A stretch of DNA of 64,000 nt, taken from NCBI RefSeq assembly GCF_958979055.1, contig NC_084886.1:49373654-49437653 (forward strand), read 5' to 3'. Shown here piece after piece: positions 35,274 to 47,528 of the stretch. Made by a program: the position numbers and the translations under genes. The notes under the pieces are model-generated. The model did not search any database. It worked only from the letters and a program-made list of their open reading frames with translations, and had not been told where the DNA came from. How positions within the stretch are numbered: position 1 is the first letter of the stretch; the number at the start of each line of letters is the position of its first letter. The DNA is from Alnus glutinosa (lineage: Eukaryota > Streptophyta > Magnoliopsida > Fagales > Betulaceae).

Positions 35274-37904
35274 ATGGACGATTACCAGGATATGGAGAGG
35301 TTCGGGACGGAGAACGACTTCGAGGACGGCCAGTGGATCGGCGGCGAGTTCTACTACCGGAAGCGCAAGGAGAAGCGCACGCAGAACAAGGATGACGTAC
35401 TCTACGGTGTCTTCGCCGACTCAGCCTCCGACTCCGACGACGATTACTCATCCAAAAAGCGCCGCAAAGATCGCGATATTTACAAGAAGTCCGACCTCAC
35501 CAAGCCCGTCAGCTTCGTTTCCACCGGAATCGTCATGCCCACCCAGGAAATCGACCAAAACTCCAAGCAAGAGAACAAAAACGACGACGTTTATACGAAC
35601 GACGAAGGTAATACCGGGTTAGGGCTCGGATTCAGCTCATCTACCTCCGGGTTAGGTCTAGGTTTCAATTCGAGCTCTAACGGGGTTCAATTGGAGCGAA
35701 ATGCTAACGGTGCCATTAACGGCGGCGACGAAAACGATGATGGCGAGAACAATTTCTTGCCGACGGCGTTTGGGAGAAAGATAAAGGAGGGGGCGATGAG
35801 GAGAGAGAGGGAGAGAGCGGAAAGGACGAGATTGGATAAGGGGAAGAGAGTGAAAGAGCCAGGGTTTGTGGGTGAGACCGACGTGGGAGTGTTCGAGAAG
35901 CACACGAAGGGGATTGGGATGAAGTTGCTGGAGAAAATGGGGTACAAGGGCGGTGGGCTTGGAAAGAATGCGCAGGGCATTGTGACCCCAATCGAGGCAA
36001 AGTTGCGGCCGAAGAATATGGGCATGGGTTTCAACGATTATAAGGAGGCGGAGAAGAAGTTGCCGCCTGCGCTGAAGGAGTTTGAGGAGGAGAAGAAGAA
36101 GGGGAGTGAGAGTGTGGGGAGGTTGAAGGAGAGGCGGTGGGCGAGGACGAAGAAGGAGGACAAGGCAGAGTATGTGACGGCAGATGAATTGCTGGCAAGG
36201 AAGGCCGAGCAGGGGCTTAGCGAGGTGGTTCAGAAGGTTTATGATATGAGGGGGCCGCAGGTGAGGGTGCTGACCAATTTGGAGAATTTGAATGCGGAGG
36301 AGAAGGCTAGGGAGGACAATGTGCCCATGCCGGAGCTTCAGCACAATGTGCGGCTGGTGGTGGACTTGGCGGAGCTTGAAATAGAGAGGATCGATAGAGA
36401 CTTAAGGCACGAGAAGGACGCGATGGAGAGGTTGAGCAAAGAGAAGGAGAAGTTGGTGGTTGAGGCCGAGAGGCAGAAGAGGCAGTTGGATAGTATGGAG
36501 GAGATATTGGGTGTATTGGACCGGTTGGGGGAAGAGAATTCGATTGGAACATTGACGCTGGACTCGCTTGCGGAGTGTTTCGGTGACTTGCGGAGGAGAT
36601 TTGGTGAGGATTATAAGTTGTGTAACTTGTCCTGCATTGCCTGCTCGTATGCTCTGCCTTTGTTTATTAGAGTGTTTCAGGGATGGGACCCTCTTCAGAA
36701 TCCCTTTCATGGGTTAGAGGTTGTGTCTTTGTGGAAGACTTTGCTGCAGGGTGAAGATATTATTGATATCTGGGATACTGGTTCGTCGCCTTATACTCAA
36801 TTGGTTTCGGAAGTTGTGTTACCGGCTGTTAGAATTTCTGGCATCAATACTTGGCAGGCCAGGGACCCGGAACCAATGCTACGGTTTTTGGAATCCTGGG
36901 AAAAGTTGTTGCCTCATTCGGTCCTCGAATATATATTGGATAACATCGTGATGCCAAAATTGAATGGTGCTGTGGGCTCTTGGGAACCGCTACGGGAAAC
37001 TGTTCCGATCCATGTATGGGTGCATCCGTGGTTACTGTATTTGGGTCACAAATTGGAGGGTATGTATCAGATGATCCGTGCCAAGTTGAGTCAGATTCTT
37101 GGTGCTTGGCACCCAAGTGATGTGTCTGCTTATACTATATTGTCACCATGGAAGACTGTGTTTGATTCTGCGAGTTGGGAACAGCTTATGCGTAGATTTA
37201 TAGTTCCAAAGTTGCAGCTTGTCCTGCAAGAGTTCCAAGTAAACCCTTTAAATCAGAAGCTTGATGAGTTTTATTGGGTTATGAACTGGGCTGCTGCTGT
37301 ACCAATTCATCTTATGGTTGATATGATGGAGAGGTTTTTTTTCCCCAAATGGCTACAGGTTTTGTATCACTGGTTACGTTCGAACCCCAACTTTGAGGAG
37401 ATTACCAAGTGGTATCTGGGTTGGAAGGAACTTCTTCCTAAGGAGCTTCTGGCTAATGAAAGTATCCGGTACCAGCTTAACCAAGGTCTTGAGATGATGG
37501 ACCAGGCTGTCGAAGGGTTGGAGGTGGTCCAACCTGGTTTGAAAGAGAACATCAGCTACTTCAGGGTACTTGAGCAAAGGCAATTTGAGGCTCAGCAGAA
37601 AGCAGCAGCACAGCAAGCTGCTGCGACCTTCAGTAGCGTGACCCATATGGATGGTATGGGTGGTGCGGTCGACATGAGCTTGAAAGAAGTTATTGAGGCC
37701 CATGCCCAACAGCATGGGTTATCATTTATTCCTAAACCTGTCCGGACGCACAATGGTCACCAAGTCTATGGCTTTGGTAATGTAAGCATAATAGTGGACT
37801 CTCTAAATCAAAAGGTGTATGCCCAAACTGATGAAGCATGGTCCCTTGTATCCCTTCAAGATTTGCTGGACAAGCACAATAGTTCTCTTACAAAGAGACG
37901 CTGA
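35274..37904 (+). CDS. STIPL1: STIPL1/NTR1-type G-patch spliceosome disassembly factor, 876 aa, single exon
   Basis: A continuous frame of 876 codons from [10 protein letters not shown]. Homologues (yeast Ntr1, human TFIP11, Arabidopsis STIPL1/NTR1) bind the DEAH helicase Prp43 through the G-patch and release the intron-lariat spliceosome in the nucleus; in Arabidopsis the gene affects circadian-clock splicing. Visible parts: an acidic N-terminal TIP_N segment (~1-95) with the basic run KKRRKDRD, Gly/Ser repeats of 'GLGLGF' (114-131), an Arg/Glu-rich helix (~170-195), the G-patch at ~210-256 ([20 protein letters not shown]), a long coiled coil (~350-420), and a GCFC-type domain with Trp-rich repeats such as [18 protein letters not shown]. 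Arabidopsis STIPL1 is ~850 residues. The first third has higher GC than the rest. No intron or damage is seen. Confidence 0.93.
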   Translation: MDDYQDMERFGTENDFEDGQWIGGEFYYRKRKEKRTQNKDDVLYGVFADSASDSDDDYSSKKRRKDRDIYKKSDLTKPVSFVSTGIVMPTQEIDQNSKQENKNDDVYTNDEGNTGLGLGFSSSTSGLGLGFNSSSNGVQLERNANGAINGGDENDDGENNFLPTAFGRKIKEGAMRRERERAERTRLDKGKRVKEPGFVGETDVGVFEKHTKGIGMKLLEKMGYKGGGLGKNAQGIVTPIEAKLRPKNMGMGFNDYKEAEKKLPPALKEFEEEKKKGSESVGRLKERRWARTKKEDKAEYVTADELLARKAEQGLSEVVQKVYDMRGPQVRVLTNLENLNAEEKAREDNVPMPELQHNVRLVVDLAELEIERIDRDLRHEKDAMERLSKEKEKLVVEAERQKRQLDSMEEILGVLDRLGEENSIGTLTLDSLAECFGDLRRRFGEDYKLCNLSCIACSYALPLFIRVFQGWDPLQNPFHGLEVVSLWKTLLQGEDIIDIWDTGSSPYTQLVSEVVLPAVRISGINTWQARDPEPMLRFLESWEKLLPHSVLEYILDNIVMPKLNGAVGSWEPLRETVPIHVWVHPWLLYLGHKLEGMYQMIRAKLSQILGAWHPSDVSAYTILSPWKTVFDSASWEQLMRRFIVPKLQLVLQEFQVNPLNQKLDEFYWVMNWAAAVPIHLMVDMMERFFFPKWLQVLYHWLRSNPNFEEITKWYLGWKELLPKELLANESIRYQLNQGLEMMDQAVEGLEVVQPGLKENISYFRVLEQRQFEAQQKAAAQQAAATFSSVTHMDGMGGAVDMSLKEVIEAHAQQHGLSFIPKPVRTHNGHQVYGFGNVSIIVDSLNQKVYAQTDEAWSLVSLQDLLDKHNSSLTKRR

Positions 37905-39143
37905 GTTTTAGAGTGCCCGTGGAGAAGTGTTATGTTGTGAAGTTTCTCTGTGCTGAGCTGGAGCAGTGTTGTAGGTTGTATTCATTATGCATAGATTCAG
38001 AACTCAGAGGTCAGCTTGTCCTAATTCTTCCAGCTTGTGGTCGCCAGGATTTTTGTCCTAAGAATCGATGTTGCAAATTCAATTTTCCTTGACATTAGCA
38101 TAGTTTTTCATTTTGATTTTATCCTCCTTTCTGGTTTTGTAAATATGTATTCCCATCATATGAATGATTATAGGTCTTTTCACTTTACCTGGTTGGCAAC
38201 GAAAGGTAGCTTGTTTTATAATTACATTTATTGAAGTGCATTCATAGTTGTGACCCGAACATCATCTTTGCAGTTTGCATACTTGGACTTCCTTATACAT
38301 GGTTCTATAATACTGGTATTGTTTACAGATTCGTTGGCCACATTTCACACGTACTTAGGGTATAGATCAAATGAATTGGATAAGCCCGACGTTGGGGCTT
38401 CCATTTACATCTCTCCATATAGACAACTGAAAAGGGCCTCCTTTGCCCCTAGGAAAGGTTCGAGCCTTTGTAGCATATTTTCAGCTTTAGAAGTTTTACA
38501 GGTGAAAATAGCCACCGAAGATGTCATTGAAATTCTTGTTGTCTGCTTTTGCCATCAGAACGTGTAAATTTCTTTTAGACAAGCAGTTTCAACATTTAAA
38601 AGCCAGATAGTTGGAGTGAATTAAAATATAAAGAGATACATATATGAAGTCTTTAAAGTTGAAAGCGCTGTTGCTTTAACAAAGTTGTAATGATCATTCC
38701 TACAGATATAGGATAGGACTTTGTTTGATATGGATTATGGACCATGTCAAGTTTGATGTTTTCAGAGATGAATATGTATATTTTAGCAACTGATTTGCCT
38801 TTGAATTGGCCAGTATACACTGTATTTCTTGGCCCCTGGAACCGTGGAATCATGGATGTACATTCTGTGTCTACATCGAAATCTGTACCTTGAGGTGTTA
38901 ATTCAATCTTCTTTCAAAGTATGTTAATTGAGCCTCTTAATAAGGACATTATGATGTGCAACTTGTGACATAAAACTTCGACGAAAAAGTAAAATCAATT
39001 GAACCTGTGTTGTGTTCCCTTTCTACCCTGAAGTCTTGCCGAATTGAGATCCTCTTTAATGTTAAACAAGTTGAATCGCACCTTTCGTTTTTTTTTTTTT
39101 TTTTTTTTAAAAGAAAAATCCATTTGTATTTTGAGCCTGCCAA
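37905..39143. other. STIPL1 3' flank, no gene seen
   Basis: Contains the 3' UTR and AT-rich DNA. Frames up to 105 codons (38250-38567) have no recognisable motif. A T23 run (about 39089-39111) precedes the SET-domain remnant. Confidence 0.4.
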
Positions 39144-39557
39144 GTGTTCTATGAAATGCTTGGGGGTGTAATTTGTGTTTTGAGTGTTGGATTATGGGTA
39201 CTGGCTTCGTTCATTCACCATTCATATAGTCCTAATGCAAGGCGTTTGCATGTAGGGGATTTTGTGATGGTTCATACTTCAAGGGATGTTGTGTCAGGTG
39301 AAGAGATTACTCTTGCCTATTGTGATGCGCTTTCGTCATTCAACAAGCGCAGGGAAATGTCAAAGACATGGGGCTTTCACTGTAATAGTAATAGGTGCAA
39401 GTTTGAGAAGGAAATGTGTGCAAAGCAAGAGATAAGAGAGATTGGATTAGGTCTTGAAAGTGGTGTCATAATCAGATTTCATCTCCACAAAAGAAGCCTG
39501 AAGCAGCAGATGAGTATCAAAAGAAGCAGTTTCCAAGCATTGCTGCTATGGTACTGA
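39144..39557 (+). pseudogene. SET-domain protein fragment (C-terminal part of a SET/TPR-type gene)
   Basis: An isolated 137-codon frame contains GLWVLASFIHHSYSPNARRL, then GEEITLAYCDALSSFNKRREM, and a post-SET-like CNSNRCKFE. This is the C-terminal half of a SET domain of the ATXR/SDG35-like plant group, as far as I recall. The conserved N-H-S-C is changed to HHSY, losing two key positions of the cofactor-binding motif. The N-terminal SET half and any TPR region are absent. More gene-like sequence in shifted frames continues to about 39740. With the T-rich tract upstream, it is most likely a truncated retroposed or relocated copy. Confidence 0.7.
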
Positions 39558-40900
39558 TGGGGAGAAGGCTATGTGTGGTTTCCATCCTAGTGAATTTAAG
39601 AAAAGAGTGGTCTTTTGTAGTTTGGGTTATCTGTGACTTTTCCTTTCACTTAAAGGAATAGGGGTTTTCTTGACGTGCAGTGAGAAGAATTCCAAAGAGG
39701 ATTTGTTTATTTAACATGGCAACTTGGAAGGTAGCATTGGAGGGGGGAACCACGATTGCTGTCATGATAAATTTGAAAGCATCTGGCATGCTGTGCTGAT
39801 TTGGCCTTCTGTTCCTCCCAAAATAACCAGTGTCAAACCTGAGTAATGCAGGGGAGCCAAGAAATTGAGTTACACAAGGCAGAGAATGGCCATCTTCACC
39901 CACGAACATGCAAATACACAAAGACGGACAAACTTGTATGTATGCTGTTAATTGTGATTAGAGACACGTAGAGAGCTTGATAGATTCTGTTTTGCGTATT
40001 ATGTTAAAAAGGGATGAAAGTGAAGACTTAGGCACGATTACTACCGGAATGACTATTTCATTAGGAAAAAGAGTAATTATTACTGAGAATGTAACTTTTA
40101 AATAAGCATCACTGTTTGATACTGTGCAAATGAAATCATATCGTAATCACATTTCTTTTGACACCCCTATCTACAATTTTAATTTACTTTGTATGGCCTT
40201 TTTTCTTTATATTTTTTAAACATAAATAGTTATGTTATAACTGCCTGCCACACGAGAACAAGCATGAATTCCTCTGCAAGCAAGTTTCATCATGTTCAAT
40301 TCTTGTGCTCATAATCAATATAGATATGTACTGCCCACAAAGCTTCAAGCATGGTAAATCATGCTATTTGATTATAAAAATAATCCAACCCTCCTAAAAT
40401 AACATGGCACCATTTCATACCAAATTGCTGAAGGTTAAGACTACATCAGCATTTTTCCTCCGATTGAAACTCTTTCTTTGGCGGGATAGCATGTACTAGG
40501 AAATATCCTTTTATCTTTTGAGCTGTGGGCATAGAAGAGTTGGTGAAATTCAAGTTAATATATTGATTCTAAACAAGATGGATGAGCGCACATGAATTAG
40601 ATCATATGTGAAAAACTTACTCGTAGTACATGGGATCTATAATACCTAATCTTCACGTTGAAAATACAAGTAACCCACGTAAAGTAGATAGTTTATCAAG
40701 AGGTGTTAAGTTTCATATTTGTTTTAAAGAAACTATAAATTGACTAGTCATATTAAAGTGCTAGTACAGATGTGGCTCGCGCTTTCCCTGAGTCATTAGA
40801 GATTTGTCTTTCTTTGACCTTAACGACAACTTATGGCTTCCAATCACACTATCCTCCCTGTTCATAGTCCTCCAACTGGAAGAAATCTCACAACATTAGT
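39558..40900. other. Intergenic, no gene seen
   Basis: The first ~180 bases may carry decayed continuation of the SET pseudogene. The remainder is AT-rich and includes the 3' UTR of the NOPCHAP1-like gene that ends at 40901. Confidence 0.35.
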
Positions 40901-42941
40901 TCATGAAAGCTCAACAATCTTACGTCGCTTTTCTGACTGAGGGACATCTTCACTCGAAGAATTATCTTGACCAGACTCTGACCTTTGGAGTTTCAAATGA
41001 GAGCATCTTTCCTTAGCATCATTATCACCATTGTCATCATCTTCGTCAACATCACTGCTATCTTCCGAATCTGTTCCACTACTGCTCGCAGCCAATGGAA
41101 TTATGGGCTGATAACTAGCAATTGTAGATTCAGCAACAGCAACAGCCTCAGGGGTATGAAGATCAGCAACACCAAGCATCAAATCCTGATATTAAGATGC
41201 ACTTAAAAATCAGTTATGAATTCAATGATTGCAAGAGTGGCTTTTTTTTGTGTGTGTGTGTGTGTGGTGGTGGGCACCCAATTACCATTTCAATGATTTC
41301 AGATTCATTTCCAGTGAGCACTTCAATATCATAGTTCTCAGAATTGTCCTGCATTTTGGTAAAACGTAAAAAACAGGTTAGAAGTAGAGCCAAAAAAAGA
41401 AAAGAAAGCAAGGATTAGGGATTTAAAAAGATGTATCGGAATTCAATAAACCAATAGAGCTTGGGTAAAAGATCAACGCACAACCTTTGCACCAAGCTGA
41501 AGCCTTTCATTAGCTGCTGATATGATTCCCAAGAAGTCTTTAACTTTTCCAAACACTGCAGCAAAGGCAAAGTAGTTAAGCATTGATTGTTAGAGAAGCG
41601 TCAGTGTTTTATTTCCTTTCACTTTTCTTTTAGTAAAAAATAAATAAACACTGCGGGGTGTTGTGAAAGCTTTTGCACCACACAGCTCATTAATCTTTTT
41701 GGTTATTTGAATAATGCCTGTTTGAACTCTCCAAAACACCTCTCCTCCTCCATTGCGTATGTATATTTCACTTATAACAAGAAAGACCATATGTTACCCT
41801 CCAAATTCCAAGCAAATGGCCTTTGGGAAAAAGAAAACATCGCAGCTAGAAACCTTAGCTCTCTCAATGGCCAAGACAAATCCACCTTCTAAAAGTCTTC
41901 ATGAACTATAATTTTTGACATCACGACATATATTCCATGAAAGCTTTCCATGTAAATTACCATCTATATATTGAAGAGATGAGGACCATGCTTCAACAAG
42001 AATACATGATCTTGCCAAGAAAAAAAAAACACAACACAGTTAGTCAGAGGAAAAGAAAGTAAAATCGATTCCCGTAATAGCGGCAAGCGAAATGGGAGCA
42101 ACCTAAACTGTGAAAACAGGGATTGTGCGAGAGCAATGCAAGCATCATGCTGCTAGGCAAAGCGGTGAAGTGCTGCACCCTAAATGGAGATAGTCCAGTA
42201 GCCGAAAGCATCACTAGCTTACGCTTTGACCCGAGTTGACCTCCCAAAACCCACCATTGCAGTAGAAATCAAAGTAATAAACTATAGAAGTGTTCAGATT
42301 AGTTGGCTAGTGTTCCAACTACCTGACATACAAACAATTTAAACAGAAAAGTGCCTATCATTCAACAAAAGGAGAAACAATTTGATGGCAGATTTGAGCT
42401 GCAAAGTCACCAACCAACAAAAGCGGGTCACCTACATTTTAAACTAGAATCATCTTCTAGGTAGTAAGTAAAGTTGTAAATATTCTGCGCACAAACACTT
42501 GTGACTGCAACTCGAGTTGTGGATTCTAAACAAGTTGAAACTTCAACCATAATTTATACTGTCTTGAAAACAGTAACTTCCAATATGGGCTAAAGAGATT
42601 GAATCTCTGACATTAGGGGAAAATCAATAAGATTACTCTTGACTTGAATAGCTGATAAAGTCATAGAATGAGAAAAAACTCAGACAGGTACCTTCGCTTT
42701 TGGGAAGAGGGGCAGTGATGGGCTTTCCATGAGGGAGGGGTTTCTGGGGTTGAGAGACCGAGTCTTTTTTGCAAACAAGAAGTGTAGACTCTGAAAAAAA
42801 AAAAAAAAAAAACACAGATAGAGTTAGACGAGGAATCAGCAACCGCGTAGAAAACACCGAACAGAAAAGGGAGAGACCTAATGGGGAGGTGGAGGAATTC
42901 TTGTGCTCCAACTGCAAAAGGTCTTTGCTTGTATGCCCCAT
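40901..42941 (-). CDS. NOPCHAP1-like small acidic protein, 193 aa, five exons
   Basis: Exons: 42941-42878, 42790-42692, 41555-41485, 41348-41286, 41185-40901; exactly 194 codons. The conserved middle reads VFGKVKDFLGIISAANERLQ, then YDIEVLTGNESEIIEMDLML. This is the pattern of the NOPCHAP1/C12orf45 family (an assembly chaperone for the box C/D snoRNP protein NOP58 in animals). Family assignment is from memory and the plant role is inferred. The C-terminus is a long Asp/Glu/Ser tract (DSEDSSDVDEDDDNGDND) and a basic end (EKRRKIVEL), suggesting a nuclear or nucleolar protein. The exon 1 donor (GTCTCT) is weak; exon 2 follows an unusual T20 tract ending in CAG. An ATG within exon 2 (MESPSL...) is out of frame with exon 3, so the upstream ATG was chosen. 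Confidence 0.72.
42039..42236 (+). pseudogene. Nuclear copy of plastid 23S rDNA (NUPT), ~198 bp
   Basis: From tcagaggaaaagaaagtaaa through 'gattcccgtaatagcggcaa', 'gctgctaggcaaagcggtga' and 'gtccagtagccgaaagcatc' to gacccgagt, this follows the chloroplast 23S rRNA 5' domain almost base for base. Most differences from the plastid sequence as I know it are CG to CA/TG, the mark of deaminated methyl-C in nuclear DNA. It lies in intron 2 of the NOPCHAP1-like gene, antisense to it. It is a fossil, not an rRNA gene. Confidence 0.85.
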
Positions 42942-43476
42942 CGAACGAGAGTCTTTCTCGGCGAGCTTCGAAGAGGAAACTGAATATGTGTTGTGCTCGC
43001 TTCAAGTTAAATGGCTTAGTGGGTGTTTCTCAGGAGAGAAAGTTGAACGGTGGCGTTGCGTTCGGCGGAGGAACGGGGGCGGTGGCAATGTGGCATCGCC
43101 GTGTTTGTTTTGGTTCTCGGGCTTTGGAGATGGGTCCGGGTTTCTCTTAAGAGAAAAAGAGACGATCGGGTGTGGAATGTGGATGGTCGTACTCGTTTTG
43201 GTGTTCTGGCGTGGCTGGCTGTTATTGGTGTGTGTAAATTTCTGTTAAATCCGTTTGTCTCAATTCAAGGTCCCATAGTAAACGCTCAGGACAGTCCCCT
43301 CAATGCTTGCCTAGAGGCTAGAGGAGAAGAATGTGAGCTCACTTAAAAAGATCAGTATGCTTAGCATTGAGATGTAGTTGCCATGTTCTAGTGGTGTGCT
43401 CTTAGGACTGTCCAAATTTTACAGAAATTCGGCCGCCTACGAGAGAAGGCTACGACTTGCCTCGGGCAATTTAGGA
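42942..43476. other. Upstream region of the NOPCHAP1-like gene
   Basis: Presumed promoter and 5' UTR. GC-balanced, with open frames on the plus strand (to 159 codons) that overlap the minus-strand gene's first exons and show no protein motif. A possible older inverted-repeat element may enclose 43404-43740 (gactgtcc/aaattt at both ends). Confidence 0.35.
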
Positions 43477-43659
43477 TGAGAAATGATCTATACACTAATT
43501 TTTCACAACAGCCCCACAACAAGCTGACGTGGCTGGTAATACTTTATTATTTTTTTACAAAAAGAAATGAAAACAAAACAAAAAAATAATAAAATATTAC
43601 CAGCCACGTCAGCTTGTTGTGGGGCTGTTGTGAGAAATGAGTGTAGGGATCATTTCTCA
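43477..43659. mobile_element. MITE, 183 bp, near-perfect hairpin, 7-8-bp TSD
   Basis: The ends tgagaaatgatc and gatcatttctca are perfect inverted repeats. Inside, cacaacagccccacaacaag...gacgtggctggtaatac pairs with its complement for ~50 bp, leaving a short A/T-rich loop. Flanks tttagga (43470-43476 and 43660-43666; atttagga if one base is shared) form the target duplication, which fits a hAT-type MITE. Confidence 0.9.
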
Positions 43660-44324
43660 TTTAGGATACGAGACTTACTTGCTCGGGACACGTACGCCCG
43701 GCCGTAACCCCCTCTACTGCACAGAAATTCAGACAGTCTAATAATATGATCCTCATCCATGGTTTTATACGGACAAGTTGAAGTTAGGACAAAATCATGC
43801 CAATTGTAGATGAAGATAGTGAATTTTTCTCGAACACTTGAAAATTGGAAAGTAAACCATTTGTTCAACTGAGAATGAATATGGAGCAGATGATTTGCCT
43901 TTCTGCAACTCCAGTGTGCCTCTACATTTTTAGCATCTTGTAGAGCATTAATTTCAAAGGTTAACAAAGCAAAAGTTCTTTAATAAATAGAGTAATTGTA
44001 CAAAGAACAAACAGAAAATAAACAGACTTGTAGATCATGGTCTTGAGGGAAATTTCTTGGTTCTTTATGATAGCTAAAGAAAATGAGATCTGTTTCTCAT
44101 AAAAGATTTTGTCAACCCAAATGTGACACATGAAAATTTTCCGCTCCGAATTACAAGCTCTTAAATGGTGTTTTCTAACTCTTGTTACTGAAAGTTAGGG
44201 TCATAAACCCTGACATAATTTTCTATAACTATTTCTGATTAGAGAAAGAAATTGAAGATACAGTCTACTTTTCTGTATATATACAGTCATCATTATGCAT
44301 GCATCTTCGATGAAATGCAGCAAA
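43660..44324. other. SIG1 3' flank, no gene seen
   Basis: Contains the 3' UTR of SIG1 and AT-rich non-coding DNA. A 105-codon minus frame (43650-43967) has no recognisable motif. Confidence 0.4.
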
Positions 44325-47300
44325 TTAATGTATCACTAGCATAGCCTCCATCTTCCTCTTCCTCGCGGCGTGTTTTAGTTTTTCTAGTGCAACAAGTCCG
44401 ACTTGCCTAACTCTTTCTCTGGACAAACCTATGCTGAAAGAAAGAGTAAACACAAATAATAGTCAAAACAACTGGATATAAAATTAATTAATGCAATTCT
44501 GCATGCAAGAAGGATCTCAGAAGCATAAAATCATTCAAAACACCAAGTACATTATCAAAACTTGAATGTTTACAGTCAACTGCACCAATTAGACACCCTA
44601 AAACACATTTTCAATTGAAATACAATCATGACCATAAGCCGAAACAGCAATTTTTCAATTAGAGAGCCAGAAGCCATCTATTTGATTTGATTTTGAATAT
44701 CCAATAGGTGCTTAGAATAAGTAGACTTAAACATGTGCACTTTATTATGAAAAACATCCAGATGCATCTGACAAGTTGTTAATAAGAAAGCATTAGACTT
44801 GGTGACCAAAGAATATCATGCAGTTTGTGTTATGCTCGTGTTTGATTATCTAGTTTTCACTTACCGTTTACTAATATCCTCCCATGTAAGACATTCATCA
44901 TCCAGACCATGGTAAAGACGTATAATCTCTCTCTCCCGTTCACCAAGCGTCATATTGATGAGCTTGTTTACTTCATCCTGCAAATGTATTACAGGCAATA
45001 TTAATTTTTTCTTCAATAGCCTAGATCATGAATATGGCAGCGAGAGTTGTCCAGACAATCCGTTATTCAGGAAACATGCAAGCTAGCAGCACAAGGACAC
45101 ATACAAAGACAGGATGTCATGCGCTTGCAAATTCTTTCGTCTGTAAATTCCATGATAGTAGATGTAGCACATAATTAGTTGAGAATCAGTTCCATAGTTA
45201 CCATTTGCCTACTCTATTTAAAGAGAGGTCTTCATTGCTAAAGGTCGATCTTACAATAAATATTGGATATTGTGACATAAGTATCACAAGTTTTGTAAAA
45301 TTCATCGAAAAACAGACAGCACTCCAAAAGTAAAATTGAAAAAGTCAGATGATATAAGAAGAATTTAAATGCACATTACAAATTTTAGACAGAAACTTAG
45401 GGAAAAGTTTTAATTTTGGATTAATACATTTTCTCTGGACCTTTCTAACATTAAACTAATTTGTGTTGTTGAACACTTCATGCATTGTAAAGGATCACAG
45501 AATTTTTAATCTTTAAGTGATAACATTATTGAATTGTTAATGAAGTTTGACCAATGCAACTAAAAGCCCTTGAGCAATCATTCAGGGAATTGTTCATGTT
45601 AAAACTAATAACTGGAGTAGTCTTGAGAACAATAACAATGATGCATGAAGTGTTTCTTGAAATGCTATAAGAAGCATTTGAGTCTACTTTAGGATAAGAG
45701 CCTTCGGAAAGGCATGAGGAATGTGACTCATGGTGTCAATACCTTGATCCCTTCGGTGACTCAAGCTCCAAGATCAAGAGGTTTAAGGTGAGTCCCAAAG
45801 AATGAGATTGTAATGAAATTGAAACTATTTTGGAGCTTAGAGTCATTAATATCTACTAATTCACTTGATTTGCAAAACCTTCAGGGGAATCATGAAAAGT
45901 TGAATTACTGCCTGCTAAAAAACATTTCACTGTTCTATTACCTTCAATGCCCACGCGTCTACTCCATGCCATGGGTTATTCTCGAGGCGATTATCTGCAA
46001 TGTACTGAAAGAGTAATGAAGAAAAAAAAAAGGTCAATCAATAACATAGGAAAGCAAAGTAAAACAATGAGGAAGAAAGTGTTCACAAATGGGTTTGCAG
46101 AAATAAGTTGCAACAAGCACACTTACACTATGATGAGTTTCTCCTGGAAGACCGTTCAAAGAGGGAAATGCTTCCCTATCAAGAGAGATCACCTTACTGA
46201 TTGCCTACATAGAATGACACTGTAAAATAAGCATGGTTGTACAATTTAACCAAAAATAATGTACTAGACAAGATACAATTTCAAAAATGTAGTACCTCCG
46301 TAGCATTCCTAACTTTCTTTTGTGACATGTTCAGGCATTCTGCAATCCTCTGAAAAAAAGGTGGAAACAAACAGATAATTGACAGGCATGATGAAAGCAA
46401 CAAAACTGTAAAGCATCTTAGTTTGAGATTCACATTTATGATAGGTGGGATTAGGAATGCTCACCGACATTTTAGTATGCAAAAGATAAAATGTAGCTAA
46501 TGTAATTGCTTATCTGACAACAATAATCAACTTACATCAATTGATGGAGTTATTCCTTTCTCTTCCAGTCTAGCTTTGGCATTCCGGATTAAACCTAACC
46601 TCTCATGCAAATGATTAGGCAATCTCAAGGTTTTGGAATTGTCAACCAATGCTCGAGAAACACCCTGGTAAGAAACCAGTATTAGCTTTTCAATAACTAA
46701 TTAAGGTACTGATTTTGAAGTCATGAGCTGAAATACTCTTTCATGGTCTACATAGGAATATCGATGCTTTTTTTTTTTTTTCTTTTACTGCAGATAATTA
46801 AGGAATCACCATCTTGACCAGCCTATTGTTTTACACATGATGAAATTTAACCAAAGTAAACATGGTCAAATTTTAATGGTAAGCCTGTTAAACACATGAA
46901 TGATTAAAATGGGTTTTAGTCTATTGCTGATGACAATGTTTGATTTTTTTTTTTTCCATACTTATAATTTACAATTTTAACAGGAAATTAAGCCTTACCT
47001 GACGTATCCACCAATAAACATAAGTTGAAATTTTGCACCCTTTTGAAGAATCAAATTTCTCAATTCCACGCAGTAGTCCAATTAAACCACCCTACAAAAG
47101 AAAAAGAAAAATCTTTTTCATATAACAGGAATCCGCATTGCATATGCAGTAGTTTAGTTTGTCGATACAATAATATCTCATATTAGAAGTAATGCAAGAA
47201 AAAAAAAAAATACCTGAACAAGGTCGGCCATATCAGCACTCATGGCTTCATATCTTTGAGCAATAGACAAGACCAGACGAACGTTACTCATTGCCAGCTT

Positions 47301-47488
47301 CTCTCTTGCTAAAGAAGACTCAATCACTTTTGAATGTAATTCGGCACGAGGAATCCCCAATGAAGTTGCAAGTTGATCGTCAGATGGCTCACATCCTAAC
47401 CGCTCCTTCAGTCTAGATGTCCCATGAAAGAAAAAAAAAATAGAAAGGACAGTAAGAAATCATGAAACCAGATCATTTGCAGGAAGGG

Positions 47489-47528
<40 letters not shown>

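Noticed and set aside
35658-36710. Long minus-strand frames opposite STIPL1 (up to 228 codons)
   Set aside because: Shadows of the GC-rich STIPL1 coding strand with Leu/Pro/Arg-rich low-complexity translations.
42039-42236. Apparent rRNA gene (23S-like sequence)
   Set aside because: Only ~198 bp of the plastid 23S 5' domain, mutated at CG sites and lying in an intron; a nuclear fossil, not an rRNA gene.
42661-43248. Overlapping frames of 102-159 codons at the NOPCHAP1-like 5' end
   Set aside because: They read through the T20/A20 tract; the spliced five-exon model explains the conserved protein and the others carry no motif.
43404-43740. A firm call of an outer transposon around the MITE
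   Set aside because: End similarity (gactgtc.aaattt) is short and no target duplication could be defined, so it is kept only as a hint.
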